Below are positions 1 through 11,700 of a stretch of 64,000 nucleotides of DNA, piece after piece. The position numbers and the translations under genes were made by a program. Under the pieces are notes generated by a model. It was not told where the DNA came from, ran no database searches, and was given only the letters and a program-made list of their open reading frames with translations. This DNA comes from Diogma glabrata. Its lineage: Eukaryota; Arthropoda; Insecta; Diptera; Cylindrotomidae. The DNA is taken from contig OY856188.1 of the NCBI GenBank assembly GCA_963693315.1, positions 163,886,002 through 163,950,001 of the forward strand, in the 5' to 3' direction. Each line of letters begins with the position of its first letter. Within the stretch, counting starts at the first letter, position 1.

Positions 1-270
1 GTCCTTTTAGCTCTTACCATTGAGTGTACCTATTTTTAGAAACCAAAATTTTTTAAATCCCTTCAGCCGTTTTCTAGATTTTGTCGGTTGACCGGCCGGC
101 AGACAGATATACATTTTTTTTTTGCTTTTTTAGAATCAGTAGGTCCTAAAACGTCGAGAAATGCCAAAAAAAGTGGGAGTGAGAATTTCAATTTTTTCCA
201 GTTCCAGAATTTCCAATTTTTTTTTTAGCTCATGAATGTAATACTAGGTCTTTCAGACCGAAGTAAAAGG
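1..270 (-). repeat. Repeat family A, edge copy
   Basis: The reverse complement of this stretch matches 52260-52500: the GACCTAAAAGTATTACATTC block, the TTTTTGGCATTTCTCGACG block and the AATCTAGAAAAC block occur in the same order. Part of it also matches 16890-17010. This is a dispersed, non-coding repeat family, and this copy is cut by the window edge. Confidence 0.75.
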
Positions 271-987
271 TTTTTTTTTAAATTTCTATCTCTCTTTTTT
301 GTGGTTCTTGATTTATTTTGATTGTCATTAACCCCGTAGAGTAGTTCTCTAATCGCGTAACACAAATGCCAAAACTTCCAGAAATGCAAAAGAAAACCTG
401 AAAATACCACCAAGTAATTTAACAAAATTTGGTTTATTTTTATAAAAACATAAATTACATGTCCCAGTTTAAAAACTGAGCTTTCCAATTTCCCATTTTA
501 ATTATTATTTTTAATATAGTACTTTTTATTTAAAAAATGAAATTATTATTAATTGCGGAGCAGAAAACTTATATTTTCATTATTTTTCCTTAAATCTAAA
601 AATAAATTACCAAATGAAAACACACATACAAATGTGATTCGATTACGCATGTATTTTGCATTATTTATACAAAAAATTTACAAACTACATTGTTGTCATT
701 TATATTCATTACGAACAAAAGTTTGTTCAGTTTGTTTTATTTTAACATATTAAAAGCAACAGTGTGCAAATTCAAACGTCAAACACGAAATCTTTTAGTT
801 AAAAACTTAAGAAAGATTCGTTAAATAGAAAAAAATTATTTCGTTAAGCTAGCCAATATAATAACCAGATTTACGTTAGGTCAATCCGTGACTCAACCCT
901 TTTTGTGTTGATTTTGCAGCGCTTGTTGCGGATACACCACACAACAAAAAATTTTTAAACTGATGTATCTATAGTATTATATAGTCA
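271..987. other. AT-rich intergenic stretch
   Basis: Homopolymer-rich, low-complexity DNA. The short open frames show no domain-like composition and no other feature was found. Confidence 0.5.
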
Positions 988-3030
988 ATGCAGAACATCA
1001 GCAATTTTAGTTTTCCGGCTCGAAGGACCAAGGTTTTATTCTTTATCAGAATAAACACAATTCGATTTTAGTGGATTGTTATCCGCTCGCCTCTGGTGGG
1101 TGCTATGACAATAACAATATAATCCCAATGTTTTATTCTTAATCAGAATAAATACAATTAGTCCAGGAATATTAGGGGTTTCACCTCGGAATGAGAGATA
1201 GTCAGCTATAAACTTGTATAAACCTTTATTTTGGCACCCTAAATCTTGTCTCAAAACCTACTTATCGTAGGGTGTCCGCGACTACACAAATTCCAAGGTC
1301 AAAGGTCAAAAAATCCATTTTTTACACATTTATTGCAATTATCTCGTTTCCTATGGGCTTTATGCTATTTGTATGTATGATAAATATTGTAGAGGATTAA
1401 ATTCTCTACAACTTTTGTTTAAACATTTTGTTATATATTGAACCATTTTCGAGATAAAAGGCAGAGCGCGCGCAGTGTTTAACTATTTAGAGTATCATTC
1501 GAGGTCAACCTGAAGTCCCGATTCAAAAAATGCTATATAAAGTTTATAAATTATTGATAAATATATAATTCTAAATAATTTGCATTTTTTATTAACTATT
1601 ACGTTATAATTAATATTTTTTTTCAATAATTCAGTATCTATTCATTTATTAACACTTAACTACTCGTGTAATTATAAAGTTATTAAGGGAAATACTTTAA
1701 TTATTTTTTAATTCTAATCTGGTTTATACTAATTACTTCCTAACTAAATGAAAAAAATTAAATTTTAATTTAATGTTTTTATTGAAAAATCCATACATTG
1801 ATGAACGTTGAAATTTAAAAAATTGAATAATAATAATAAGAACTACAAATTCTAATTTCAATTTTCTTCTTCTTCTTCTTCATCATTGTCTTCCAGTCGC
1901 TGTAAAATTTCAAATTCCTCTGTGTTCTTGTCTTCAACATCATTTGTCTGTTCTTCCAGGATTTCGGGATCAAAAGTACCGTCTTCATTGATATCACTCT
2001 GATATGGTGAAGCATTAAGACAAGCTTGCACATTATACTGGCCGCAAGCTAAAGAGCACTGCAACCCTGCTTTCCTACACCCACACCGATTATAGATTGC
2101 CAACAAGGTTCGCACTCCATTCTTAAATAATGATTGAACCGGTCAGTTTTCTTCTTCAAATGCTGCAGCAATTTCACCCAAATTCGGAAGTTTCTCGAGT
2201 GTTTTTACAAAAGTTTTTTTTCCTTTTCTAAAGAGCGCAGAAGTCGTGTTACAACCACTTATTGCGTGCAGATACAAAATGTGTTTTTTAGAACGAGGAT
2301 ATTTATCAAAATTTTTGGAAGAGTATATTTCAGTTTTTACATTTCCTTTGCCAACTTTTTTAAAGAAAATTTCTTGTTGATGAGATATGGTACGCTCAAT
2401 TATAATGACAACTAAATCTATATCTTCTCTTACTATAAAAGCAGTTTTTTGACGTTTAGATTCATCAATAGCTGTTTCAAAAATCAATAATCTCAATAAC
2501 TCTAAATAGTTAAACACTGCGCGCGCTCTGCCCTCTATCTCGAAAATGGTTCAATATATAAAAAAATGTTTAAACAAAAGTTGTAGAGAATTTATTCCTC
2601 TACAATATTTATAATACATATAAATAGCATAGAGCCCATAGGAAACGAGATAATTGCAATAAATGTGTAAAAAATGGATTTTTTGACCTTTGACCTTGGA
2701 ATTTGTGTAGTCGCGGACACCCTACGATAAGTAGGTTTTGAGACAAGATTTAGGGTGCCAAAATAAAAGTTTATACAAATTTATAGCTGACTATCTCTCA
2801 TTCCGAGATACTTGCCCTTATTTGACTAATTTTCCTGGACTAAATTCGATTATTAGTGGATTGTTATACGCTCGCCTCTGGTGGGTGCTATGACAATAAC
2901 AATAACTCGATAGTTGTTCGTAAAAAACTATATTTTATTCATTTAAATTTGTGGTTTATATACAAATTGGTATACATTGATTATACCAACAAATAAGTAC
3001 TTAAAACTAAAATTGCTGATGTTCTGTATA
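988..3030. mobile_element. Long inverted-repeat element around a PIN/CXC pseudogene
   Basis: Arms 1159-1491 and 2502-2842 are near-perfect reverse complements, about 335 bp. They include the TGACCTTTGACCTTGG and GCGCGCTCTGCC blocks. A short outer pair (about 988-1015 and 3003-3030) is also inverted. A block of about 50 bp containing CTCGCCTCTGGTGGGTGC occurs in direct orientation at 1057-1121 and 2855-2905. The right arm overlaps the start of the internal open frame, so the left arm may be an inverted duplication instead of a true transposon end. No target-site duplication was identified. Confidence 0.55.
1858..2517 (-). pseudogene. Transposon-associated PIN/FEN-like protein with CXC-type C-terminus (one internal stop)
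   Basis: Two open stretches (2517-2143 and 2115-1858) are in the same frame, separated by one in-frame TGA at about 2145-2143. The N-terminal part has an EDIDLVVI strand and the motif HAISGCNTTSALFRKGKK. This resembles the LTGCDTTS...GKGK motif of PIN/FEN-like proteins that are multicopy in invertebrate genomes. The C-terminal part has a cysteine cluster (CGCRKAGLQCSLACGQ...C) like the CXC domain of those proteins, then an acidic tail ending in poly-Glu. The usual Asp of GCD is Asn here, which with the stop argues for loss of function. The expected upstream half of the protein is missing because the frame begins at the inverted arm. The role of this family is not established to my knowledge. 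Assignment is by motif memory only. Confidence 0.6.
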
Positions 3031-3818
3031 TTGCCCAAATAGCAATTTTGTGTTAACTTACATATTTTAATATATTTTAAACATTTACAAATTGCAAATT
3101 CAATATAATTATAAATTCTGATTGTCAATTTACTGTCTTTTACTTTATGATGTGTTTGGAAATAAAAAAGTTCAAGACAATAAATTGGAGTTCATTTGAA
3201 TATGTTCACCTAAGACTGAATAGTAGTTAAATATAAAAAATTTAAATAAATCAATAGTTAGCTGTATTTTTGTCTCTAAAGTCACAATTGAGTTATTTTT
3301 CACTTTTTTGCGTTTTTTGAAGTCGGTTCTATTTTTTCAATTAAGTGTATCGTTTAAACAATAATTAATAATAAAATAATTATTTTGATATATTAATAAT
3401 ATGTGTTTTGTTCACGCGCGTTAGGATTTAATGTGTATGTATTTGACAGTAAGAAATTGACATAACCTTCAAATAAAGTGTTACGTAAGCGTAATATAAA
3501 CGAAGAACTTTAATGTAACTAAAATGTTTCGTTTTTGTGATACGTTTTTGTGAATCGTATGCGTAACGTTTATGTATTACTTTTGCGATGCATATTTTAT
3601 TACAGAAAAAAAAAGCTCATAAATGTTTCGTTTATGCTTCGCTTTTAGCGAGCCGTTTCTTTTGCTTAAAGGGAAACAACTTAAAGGCATGTCTGACCGG
3701 ACAAACTAAAGACAAACCTCAGACACGTTTACAAGACAAGGTGGGACATTTTGTTCGCGCGGTCTAGGGGTTGTCTTGGCTTTTTTACTGTAACGCGTTA
3801 CTAGTAAGTTGCTAGTAA
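3031..3818. other. AT-rich intergenic stretch
   Basis: No gene seen. Around 3480-3660 there are loose repeats of CGTTTxTG/TACGTTT words, too irregular to call an array. Confidence 0.45.
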
Positions 3819-3867
3819 ATCTAGTATAACACGTTTACTATATCTCAGTAAACGTGTTATACTAGAT
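3819..3867. repeat. Perfect 21-bp hairpin
   Basis: ATCTAGTATAACACGTTTAC(T) at 3819-3839 is exactly inverted at 3847-3867, with a 7-nt loop. There is no T-run or neighbouring gene, so a terminator role is not implied. Confidence 0.7.
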
Positions 3868-5689
3868 CACCTAGATAAAACCAACAAAAATTTCTCCTTC
3901 ATTTGCTCCGAATATTACAGTTAGATATTTGCGAACGTATTATCAATCTGTATCAATTATCAACACTAACACATCAATGTTTATAATAAATAAAGAAGAA
4001 GAAGATGAAGAATGCACAACACCAGTTTATTAGATCGCTGCTTGTTTCATCGTGATGCTGTTGTCTCGTTTTACATAAGTTAAAGTTACAGTTATTTTTA
4101 ATTCCTATCATTTAAAAAAGCTTTATCATAAATTATAATTAATTGATTTCGAGACGCAAAATAAGTCACATTAGAATCAAAAACAAAATAGTTAGTTCTA
4201 ACTTTAACAGTGTGTAATAAATAAAGTAAAAGTTGTTCAAAACTAAAGTTTTTTACATTCACATAATATATATTGTATATTAAAATAAAACACATTAATA
4301 GTGAGTTTGCAGTTAATTAATAAACTGAGTGATAAAAATCATAAACCAAAATATTTGGTGATGCCAGTGGTGTATTGCCTAAATAATAAGTACCAAAACG
4401 CTTTAGGTTAGAATTGTTTGAAATATATAACGGGAACGAAGATGCCTAAAACTGCTTGAATTGAATGTTTTTTTGAAATTTTCAAGCTCGTTTGCATGTT
4501 TTTTTTGTTTTTTTTTGAATGTGTTGTGTAGTATTCATTGTGTTGTGTAGTATTCATTACAATATAGGTCCCAACATAAATAAAAACCTTTTAAGACGCA
4601 AATTTGGTTAATGTACTCAAATGTGATTATTTTAATACTTTTTTTTAGAAACAATAACTAAAAAATAAATCCTATCACATGTAAAATATGTCATAGGCCA
4701 AAATTTTATGATAGGATAAAGAAAAATAAAAGTTAAATTAAATTAACAATTTGCAGGAACGAAATTAAAATCTGGTTGCCAATAATCCAGCTAGTGGCAT
4801 ATATTTCGGAAATGCTACATTGAAACGTTTAGAAAGTGACTGAATATTGTAGATATTGATTATTGATAACATGTAACATAACATGATTGATTGATAACAT
4901 GGCCATTCACATGGTTCCAATACTCTTAATTCTTTAATAATGGATAAAGTTGAAAGTCTCTTGATTTTTTCAGTGCCGTTTGTATTAACATTTAATTTAG
5001 TCTATGTTTCCTATTATTTATACCATTATTTCATATTATTAATACTACGGATTTCAATGTATTTATCTTATTTGGGATTATTAGTTAACGGTATTTAGAC
5101 AACTGGTCAAGTAATGGTTCATTACTGGCGACTAGTAATGGAGTAATAGTCGGATACTAATAACCCTGACTGGGCCATTAACAAAATTTTACTTATTAAA
5201 AATATGACCAACAATTATATGACATTTAACAACGATATAAAAGAGATTGACCAAAAAAAAAAACAACATTTGGGTTATTTCTATCAACCGTAGATCGGCA
5301 AATTTATGGCTGCACTAATGGTCCAATCGATGTTAACCATTAACGCCCCATTGTTTGCCCATTTAAAGTAAGCTGTACCAGCTATTTTCTTTAAACCGTG
5401 GATCGGGTTTAGAAATGGTCCAATAACAATAACTAAGTGCTATAAAATAGGCTGAGAACCTTTATCAAATTTTAAAACCAGTCGCAAATGCTTTGGACAA
5501 ATGAACGTAGCCTTAGCAAATAAGATCAAATTTGGAAACAGTTACGCTATGATTTTTAGATTTTATTTTTTGCCGTCAATGCGAGACCAAATGAGATGCG
5601 AAAACCAAATTCAACGCGCATATTCAGCATCGTTGACATCGTTACATTACGTCGCTATGTTGCTATGTCCGAATGCACGAAGATAAACG
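3868..5689. other. AT-rich intergenic stretch with a small tandem duplication
   Basis: No gene seen. A 19-bp unit, GTGTTGTGTAGTATTCATT, is tandemly duplicated at 4521-4558. The stretch 5230-5450 contains loosely repeated 'aatggtccaat' phrases. Small open frames here have no recognisable motif. Confidence 0.45.
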
Positions 5690-5860
5690 AAGAATATAAA
5701 AGTGACATCACTTTCGTCAAAGAAAATTTGTTACTTATACGTGTTTCGGATTGGGATTGGAACTATCCTCATCAGTGCCATGGTTCGAATCCGTTTTGGC
5801 AGACACGCTACCCAACTAACCTACCGAGGCGATTGTATATCAAAGTTAAAATTTTATCAT
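5690..5860 (-). mobile_element. tRNA-derived SINE, copy 1
   Basis: Read on the minus strand, about 5850-5740 resembles a tRNA body. It has an A-box-like TAGGTTAGTTGGGTAGCG and a B-box-like AGTTCCAATCCC, with a second GGATTCGAACC word between them. The same layout recurs at 7390-7515 (-) and at 53195-53290 and 53685-53785 (+). Upstream sequence 'agtgacatcactttcgt' is shared with 7209-7230. This looks like a polymerase III-type short retroelement, not a functional tRNA gene, because the arms do not fold into a clean cloverleaf. Confidence 0.6.
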
Positions 5861-5874
5861 TATTTAACTACTTT

Positions 5875-6275
5875 AAGTTGGATTTTTCTCTTTAGGTATT
5901 TCTGATTTTTGTAATTCAATTAGCCAATATTCTAGAGTATTTAGTTTAACTAGTTCTACGAACGTATGTTTATCATACTCTAACTAAGTTAACATTGAAT
6001 GAATAACTTGTGATCTACTAGTTTGGAAGACAATTTCCAACTAGTTGTTGTGACTAACACTGATTTAATTGTAACATCCAGAATTAAATCAGTGTTAGTC
6101 TCGACCACTAGTTGGAAAGTGTCTTCCAAACTCGTAGATCACAAGTTATTCATTCAATACTAACTTAGTTAGAGTATGATAAATATATGTTCGTAGAGCT
6201 AATTAGACAAAATACAATAGAATATTGGCTAATCGAATTACAAAAACCAAAAATACTTAATGAGAAAAATTAAAC
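5875..6275. mobile_element. Foldback (palindromic) element
   Basis: A long hairpin: arm 5875-6070 pairs with 6082-6275 across an 11-nt loop. Shared blocks include AATTAGCCAATATTCTA, AGAGTATGATAAA and GATTTAATT next to the loop. The outer part of the left arm recurs at about 9415-9510, so it is a family. It is a non-coding MITE-like structure. Confidence 0.75.
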
Positions 6276-6449
6276 TCTTTTGAATGTCAAAAAGTCCGAG
6301 CGGCAGGTATGTCCGCTAGAAATAGGTAGATTTCGGGATCAGACAGTTATGTGTGCAATAAGAATCGGATTTATCAGATTACTTTATAAAAAACACTAAT
6401 TAAAAACAGAAGTATTAAACAAATTTTAAAAATAAACATTATTTTATGC

Positions 6450-6895
6450 AGTTTTTGGGCTCTAGGCACTTAACCTGTACCCCGATATAGCCAATTGTCA
6501 AACACATTCAGGAGACTGTTTGCCGCAACATACCCAGAAAATATTTTTAGCGCAAGTGAAAAAATGCGACCGTGAAAGTGCCGCTAAATGCCGCTGTACT
6601 TCACACAGTTTATTGCAGATAGCTAAAGAACCTTTTGTTGCAGATGTCTGGCTTTTTAAAAAATGATAGAAATATGTTCAAATAATTAATATTTATAAAT
6701 TTTGATTACATATTTTGCCCGAAACGGCCGTTATAACGCTTTGTTTTTGACAGTTTTAAGGCTCTAGACTCTTTACCTGTACCCGGATATGGCCAGTTGT
6801 CGAACTTATCCAAGAAATTGTTTGCCGCAACATGCTCAAATTTTTGGTCTAGGTCGAAAAATGCGACCGTGAGAGTGCCGCTGAATTTCGTTATA
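6450..6895 (+). repeat. Direct repeat pair, about 150 bp
   Basis: 6450-6600 and 6750-6895 share ordered blocks: GGCTCTAG, CCTGTACCC, TTTGCCGCAACAT and AATGCGACCGTGA. The offset is about 300 bp. They look like two diverged units of a longer repeat. Confidence 0.6.
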
Positions 6896-6905
6896 CCTCA
6901 TATCG

Positions 6906-7087
<182 letters not shown>

Positions 7088-7215
7088 TTTTTTTTTTTTT
7101 TATTTTTCCGTCTCCGCTTTACATATATAGTCGTTTGGCATCAAAATTTTTCCGAAATTCCGAGATGACGGACATTGCAATAGGTAGATTTTTATATGAA
7201 ATCTACCTAAAAGTG
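7088..7215. repeat. Post-microsatellite module with 9-bp stem hairpin
   Basis: After (TA)n comes a T-rich run, CCGTCTCCGCT, then a hairpin GGTAGATTT...AAATCTACC at about 7182-7207. The same order ((TA)n, CCGTCTCCGCT, hairpin) occurs at 45155-46076. The hairpin alone recurs at 35217-35243. This suggests the end of one repeat family that carries an internal microsatellite. Confidence 0.55.
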
Positions 7216-7379
7216 GCATCACTTTCGTAGAAGAAAATTTGTTAATTACTAAAACTTTCCATTTTTTTTAATATTAAAAATTTTGAATCATATATTAGAG
7301 ATTTTTTGAGCACTTAAACTCAAGCAATTATAAGTTATTATGAACATTTCAATTTGAAAGTATTATTTGGAATTTTAAA

Positions 7380-7520
7380 AACTCCATTTTTCTCTTATAC
7401 GTGTTTCGGATTGGGATTCGAACTATCCTCATCAGTGCCATGGTTCGAATCCGTTTTGGCAGACACGCTTTCTAACTAACCTACCGAGGCGATGGTATTT
7501 CAAAGTTGAAATTTTATTAT
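7380..7520 (-). mobile_element. tRNA-derived SINE, copy 2
   Basis: Almost the same sequence as copy 1 at 5740-5850, including the A-box-like and B-box-like words on the minus strand. Its continuation is interrupted at 7520 by the foldback element at 7521-9399 and resumes at about 9400, which gives the insertion order. Confidence 0.6.
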
Positions 7521-9399
7521 TAGGCCAATAGAATTACGGATTGTACGTGTTGTTGTCGGTAACAGGTCAGAAATTTTTTTAATCTCTGGGGTAGGGTACT
7601 CACATAATGCACATGCCGAGTCCACTCGTCCGGCACCTGGGGACTGGAGTTATACAACAAAGTGTGCTAGAAATTTTTTTTGCTTCCTTGTAAGCGATAT
7701 AACTCGTAAATGGTGCACTTTAGGATACTGGTGCCGTAGAACTTTTTTGCTCCTTAAATGTTTTCCTATAACTTAAAATAAAAAAAAAACAAAAATAATT
7801 TGTTTTGTAGCAAATTTTTGCGAAAAATTGCGAAACAATGCCTAAAAATCGATATTTTTCAATTGAATTTAGTTGTTTGCAAATAATTGTTTATAACATA
7901 ACTGACCCCTTTATCTTGTAGCAGAAGCCTTAACAAAAAAAGTAAGCTTCAGAACGTTTCATTCGGCCTGATAGTTTTTGCACAATTCCATTTTGCACTT
8001 AATGCCCCTAAAAAAGTTGTTAACTTTGGGCAGGCCGCAAGGTCTGAGTTTTCATCCGATCGCAATCTGCTTGGCGGGAATTGAAAGGGTGTAGTGTCAG
8101 CTTTAAATAGCATCTGTGTTGTCTATACCCATATACAATATTAACAACAATTACAGTGGTTCAAAAAACCGCGAAAATTCCTTAGATGCAAAATTAAATT
8201 TCTCAACGGATTTTCAACTTAACGAGATGCGTTTTTAAAATTTGCAAAGTGCTTAGCAAACCTCAGATTTTAGAAAATAGACCTTTCTAACATGATTTGG
8301 GACATGATTACACATAAGTAGCTCATTACTTTTTCATTAAATTTATTTGTCATTACAATAATACTCAATTATACATCGTGTCGCTACGTACGTTTTACGT
8401 ATACTATACAGGACGTTTTATTTTTTCATAGAGTACGTTACAAGCAGTAGTCAGAGTAACCAATCGCGTGTTGGGTAGGCACAGACCCAGCATCTTGTGA
8501 GCACAACAGTATCATTTTGGAGGGAAATTCTCGGTTCCTGTCGATATATGGCATGCAAAATCAATGTCACAATCGTGGTTTCAAAAACAAACTGGGCCAT
8601 AACTCGGTCCAAATCATGTTAGAGAGGTTTCTTTTTAAATCTTCGGTTTTCTAACGAATTTGCAAATTTTAAATCCGCATCTCGTTAAGTGGAAAAGTCG
8701 TTGAGAAATTTTATTTTGCAACTAAGGAATTTTCGTGGGTTTTTCAAACAACTGTAGTTGTTGTTAATATTGAATATGGGTATAGACAACACAGATGTTA
8801 TTTAAAGCTGACACTACACCCTTTCAATTCCCGCCAAGCAGATTGCGATCGGATGAAAACTCAGACCTTGCGGCCTGCCCAAAGTTAACAACTTTTTTAG
8901 GGGCATTAAGTGCAAAATGGAGTTGTGCAAAAACTATAAGGCCGAATGAAACGTTCTGAAGCTTACTTTTTTTGTTAAGGCTTCTGCTACAAGATAAAGG
9001 GGTCAATTATGTTATAAACAATTATTTGCAAACAACTAAATTCAATTGAAAAATATCGTTTTTTAGACATTTTTTCGCAATTTTTCGCCAAAATTTGCTA
9101 CAAAACAAATTATTTTTGTTTTTTTTTTTATTTTAAGTTATAGAAAAACATTTAAGGAGCAAAAAAGTTCTACGGCACCAGTATCCTAAAGTGCACCATT
9201 TACGAGTTAAATCGCTTACCAGGAAGCAAAAAAAAATTTCCAGCACACTTAGTTGCATAACTCCAGTCCCCAGGTGCCGGACGAGTGGACTCGGCATGTC
9301 CATTATGTGAGTACCCTACCCCAGAGATTAAAAAAATTTCTGACCTTTTACGAGCAACAACACGTAAGTCATATCTTTTTCCGTTATTCTATTGGCCTA
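7521..9399. mobile_element. Large foldback element, 1.88 kb
   Basis: Arms of about 780 bp (7521-8305 and 8605-9399) are reverse complements, with a loop of about 300 bp. The ends are TAGGCCAATAGAAT and its complement. Flanks allow a TA target duplication with GGCCAATAG as the TIR. Joining the flanks restores sequence like 5850-5880, so the insertion edges are well supported. There is no coding capacity: the short open frame at 8824-9006 lies in an arm and is not protein-like. A diverged half-copy lies at 15845-16865. Confidence 0.75.
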
Positions 9400-9520
9400 T
9401 ATTATTTTATTTAACTTTTTTAAGTTAAATTTTTCTCATTAGATATTTCTGTTTTTTGAAATTCAATTAGCCAATATTCTGGTGTATTTAGTCTAATTTA
9501 CTCTAGCTCTAGTCCATCTC
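9400..9520 (+). repeat. Continuation of the interrupted host repeat
   Basis: Matches 5865-5960 (AAATTTTTCTC, AATTCAATTAGCCAATATTCT). It is the other side of the insertion site of the 7521-9399 element and belongs to the 5875-6275 foldback family. Confidence 0.6.
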
Positions 9521-9746
9521 TAATATTTGAATCATCAAAATTTTCAATATTCAAATCTAGTGAATTAAAAATTATTATCCATTTTAATGTACAGTAACAT
9601 TGTCTTTCGTTTAAAGTAAATATAGATATACATTCAAATAACATCTAGAAACAAAAAATGCTGAGATTAAACAATTTTATCAAAATAAAATTTCACAAAA
9701 CATATATGCCTTTAAATATACATGTTTTTTTTGGAAATAGCCATAA

Positions 9747-10302
9747 TAGACCGAGAGCCCGCGACGGCCAGACCTTCGTTATTTTATAAAAGCTGAAAGT
9801 TTCTCTGCGCATACCCCCTACTCAGGTAGGAACGATTAGCAACATATGAAGTTTGGATCATAGTGGCTTTGGCAGGGAGCAGGTTCCAAAGGAGCCTCCA
9901 AAGTTTCGTGAAAGTATAAAAGCTAATTTTTTTATATATTCTTCGCGATAGTATTAGACGTCATGTCACCCATTGCCAGACACTTAACTTCGTGGAAACC
10001 CCCTGCCAGACACCCTTAAACTTTAAAGTTTAAGGGTGTCTGGCAGGGGGTTTCCACGAAGTTAAGTGTCTGGCAATGGGTGACGTGACTTCTAATACTA
10101 TCCCGAAGAATATATAAAAAAATTAGCTTTTATACTTTCACGAAACTTTGGAGGCTCCTTTGGAACCTGCTCCCTGCCAAAGCCACTATGATCCAAACTT
10201 CATATGTCGCTAATTGTTCCTACCTGAGTAGGGGGTATGCGCAGAGAAACTTTCAGCTTTTATAAAATAACGAAGGTCTGGCCGTCGCGGGCTCTTAGTC
10301 TA
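9747..10302. mobile_element. Near-perfect palindromic MITE
   Basis: Two arms of about 278 bp meet near 10023 with no spacer (TTTAAACTTTAAAG region). Ends are TAGACCGAGAGCCCGCG and the complement of TAGACTAAGAGCCCGCG. Flanking TAA on both sides fits a 3-bp TWA target duplication, as in PIF/Harbinger elements. It is non-coding. Confidence 0.8.
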
Positions 10303-11050
10303 TAATGTATTTTGTTCTTTTGAGTTCGTTTGATGTTGTCAAAAATATTTACGCCTAAGGGCGTAAAATAGTAATTTTAGGCATTGTTTTTTCAATTTTA
10401 GGCATTGTTATTTCAATATTATAAAAAGCCTGCTTTACGCACAATTTTTGAATCGTAACAGTGAATTTTACGGTTTAAGCTCGTACAAAACATATTTTTT
10501 GTACTTGTTTTGATGTTTGACGTATTTTTTTCGCATGCAACATCTTCGCCTGCTCTGCGACAAATTCTATTTTGAAGAATGAAAAAGATTTTGTTGGCAT
10601 ATGTGCGAAACATATATTTTTATTTTATTTTAGAACAAAATTGCATATATTTTGTGCATGTGTTACAAAAAAGATATTATTCTTTAAATTAAATTTTTAA
10701 ATAGTAACCCTTGACCTAGATTGGTTACAATAGTAAAATATGTTTGCAATAAATCGATTAATTTTTATAGGTCCTTTTTGCATGTTAATAGATACTAGAA
10801 AAATAAAAGTTAGTATATGTTTTTAATATTTCAAACATGCAATGTTATTTTTGAACTCACCGTACCATTAAAACCAAAGGATATGTACAGTTAATTTTAA
10901 TTTAAAAATATTCAATCATTCTTAATCGATAGAAGTCATGATAAATCATATATCCTAACGTTTTATATAACGTAGATAATTAGTCTTATATTTTCAAAGA
11001 ATATTGTTTTCCTTTGTACAGGTGTGGTTTCAAAGTGCGATTTTAATAGT
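10303..11050. other. AT-rich intergenic stretch
   Basis: No supported gene. The open frame at 10419-10613 has no recognisable motif. Confidence 0.45.
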
Positions 11051-11700
11051 ATATTTGAAGTTATAACTACCAAAAAAAAAATTTTAGTTACTCATGAATT
11101 TTTAACTCGTAGATAAGGGTGGGGGGGGCAAAAAAAATATTTACATTTTTGAAAATAAATCGAAAGTTGTGCTTTCGAAAATTACAAAAAAAAACTCTTT
11201 TGCACTACAAAAAAATGACCTTTTATATGACACCCCAGATTTTTTTCAAAATTTGTACTTTAAACTCCAATGAACATTTGAAATTATAACTACCAAAAAA
11301 AAATTTTAGTTTCGATTTAGCAAAACCCCTACAGTCAACACCCATGAATTTTTTTAAATTTTTTCTTTTGTAATGTTTGTAGATAAGGGTGGGGGGACTA
11401 AAAAAAAATTTCCATTTTTGAAAATAAATCCAAAGTTGTGCTTTCGAAAATTACGAAAAAAACAGTTTTGCACTACAAACAAAAATCATCTTTCATATGA
11501 CACACATGCCATGATCAAAAATAATTTTTTTTAAAATTATTGAGGGGGGAGTCCATCTTAAATGAACATTTGAAATTATAACAACCGAAAAAAATTTTAG
11601 TTTCGATTTAGCAAAATCCCTACACCAAAGAATTTTTTAAAATTGTTTCTTTTGTAATGTTCGAAGTTGAGGGGGGGGGGGAGGGGGACAAAAAAACCAC
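11050..11700 (+). repeat. Tandem repeat, about 220-290-bp units, nearly three copies
   Basis: The ordered blocks ATAACTACCAAAAAAA, GATAAGGGTGGGGGG, AAATAAATC.AAAGTTGTG and TTTTGCACTACAAA repeat from about 11055, 11280 and 11570; the last unit is partial. G-runs of 6-12 mark each unit. Confidence 0.7.

Noticed and set aside
3819..3867. Transcription terminator
   Set aside because: A perfect hairpin without a T-tract or an upstream gene in a eukaryotic context.
8824..9006. 60-codon minus-strand frame
   Set aside because: It lies in a foldback arm; the same sequence on the other arm at about 7930-8090 is equally non-protein-like.
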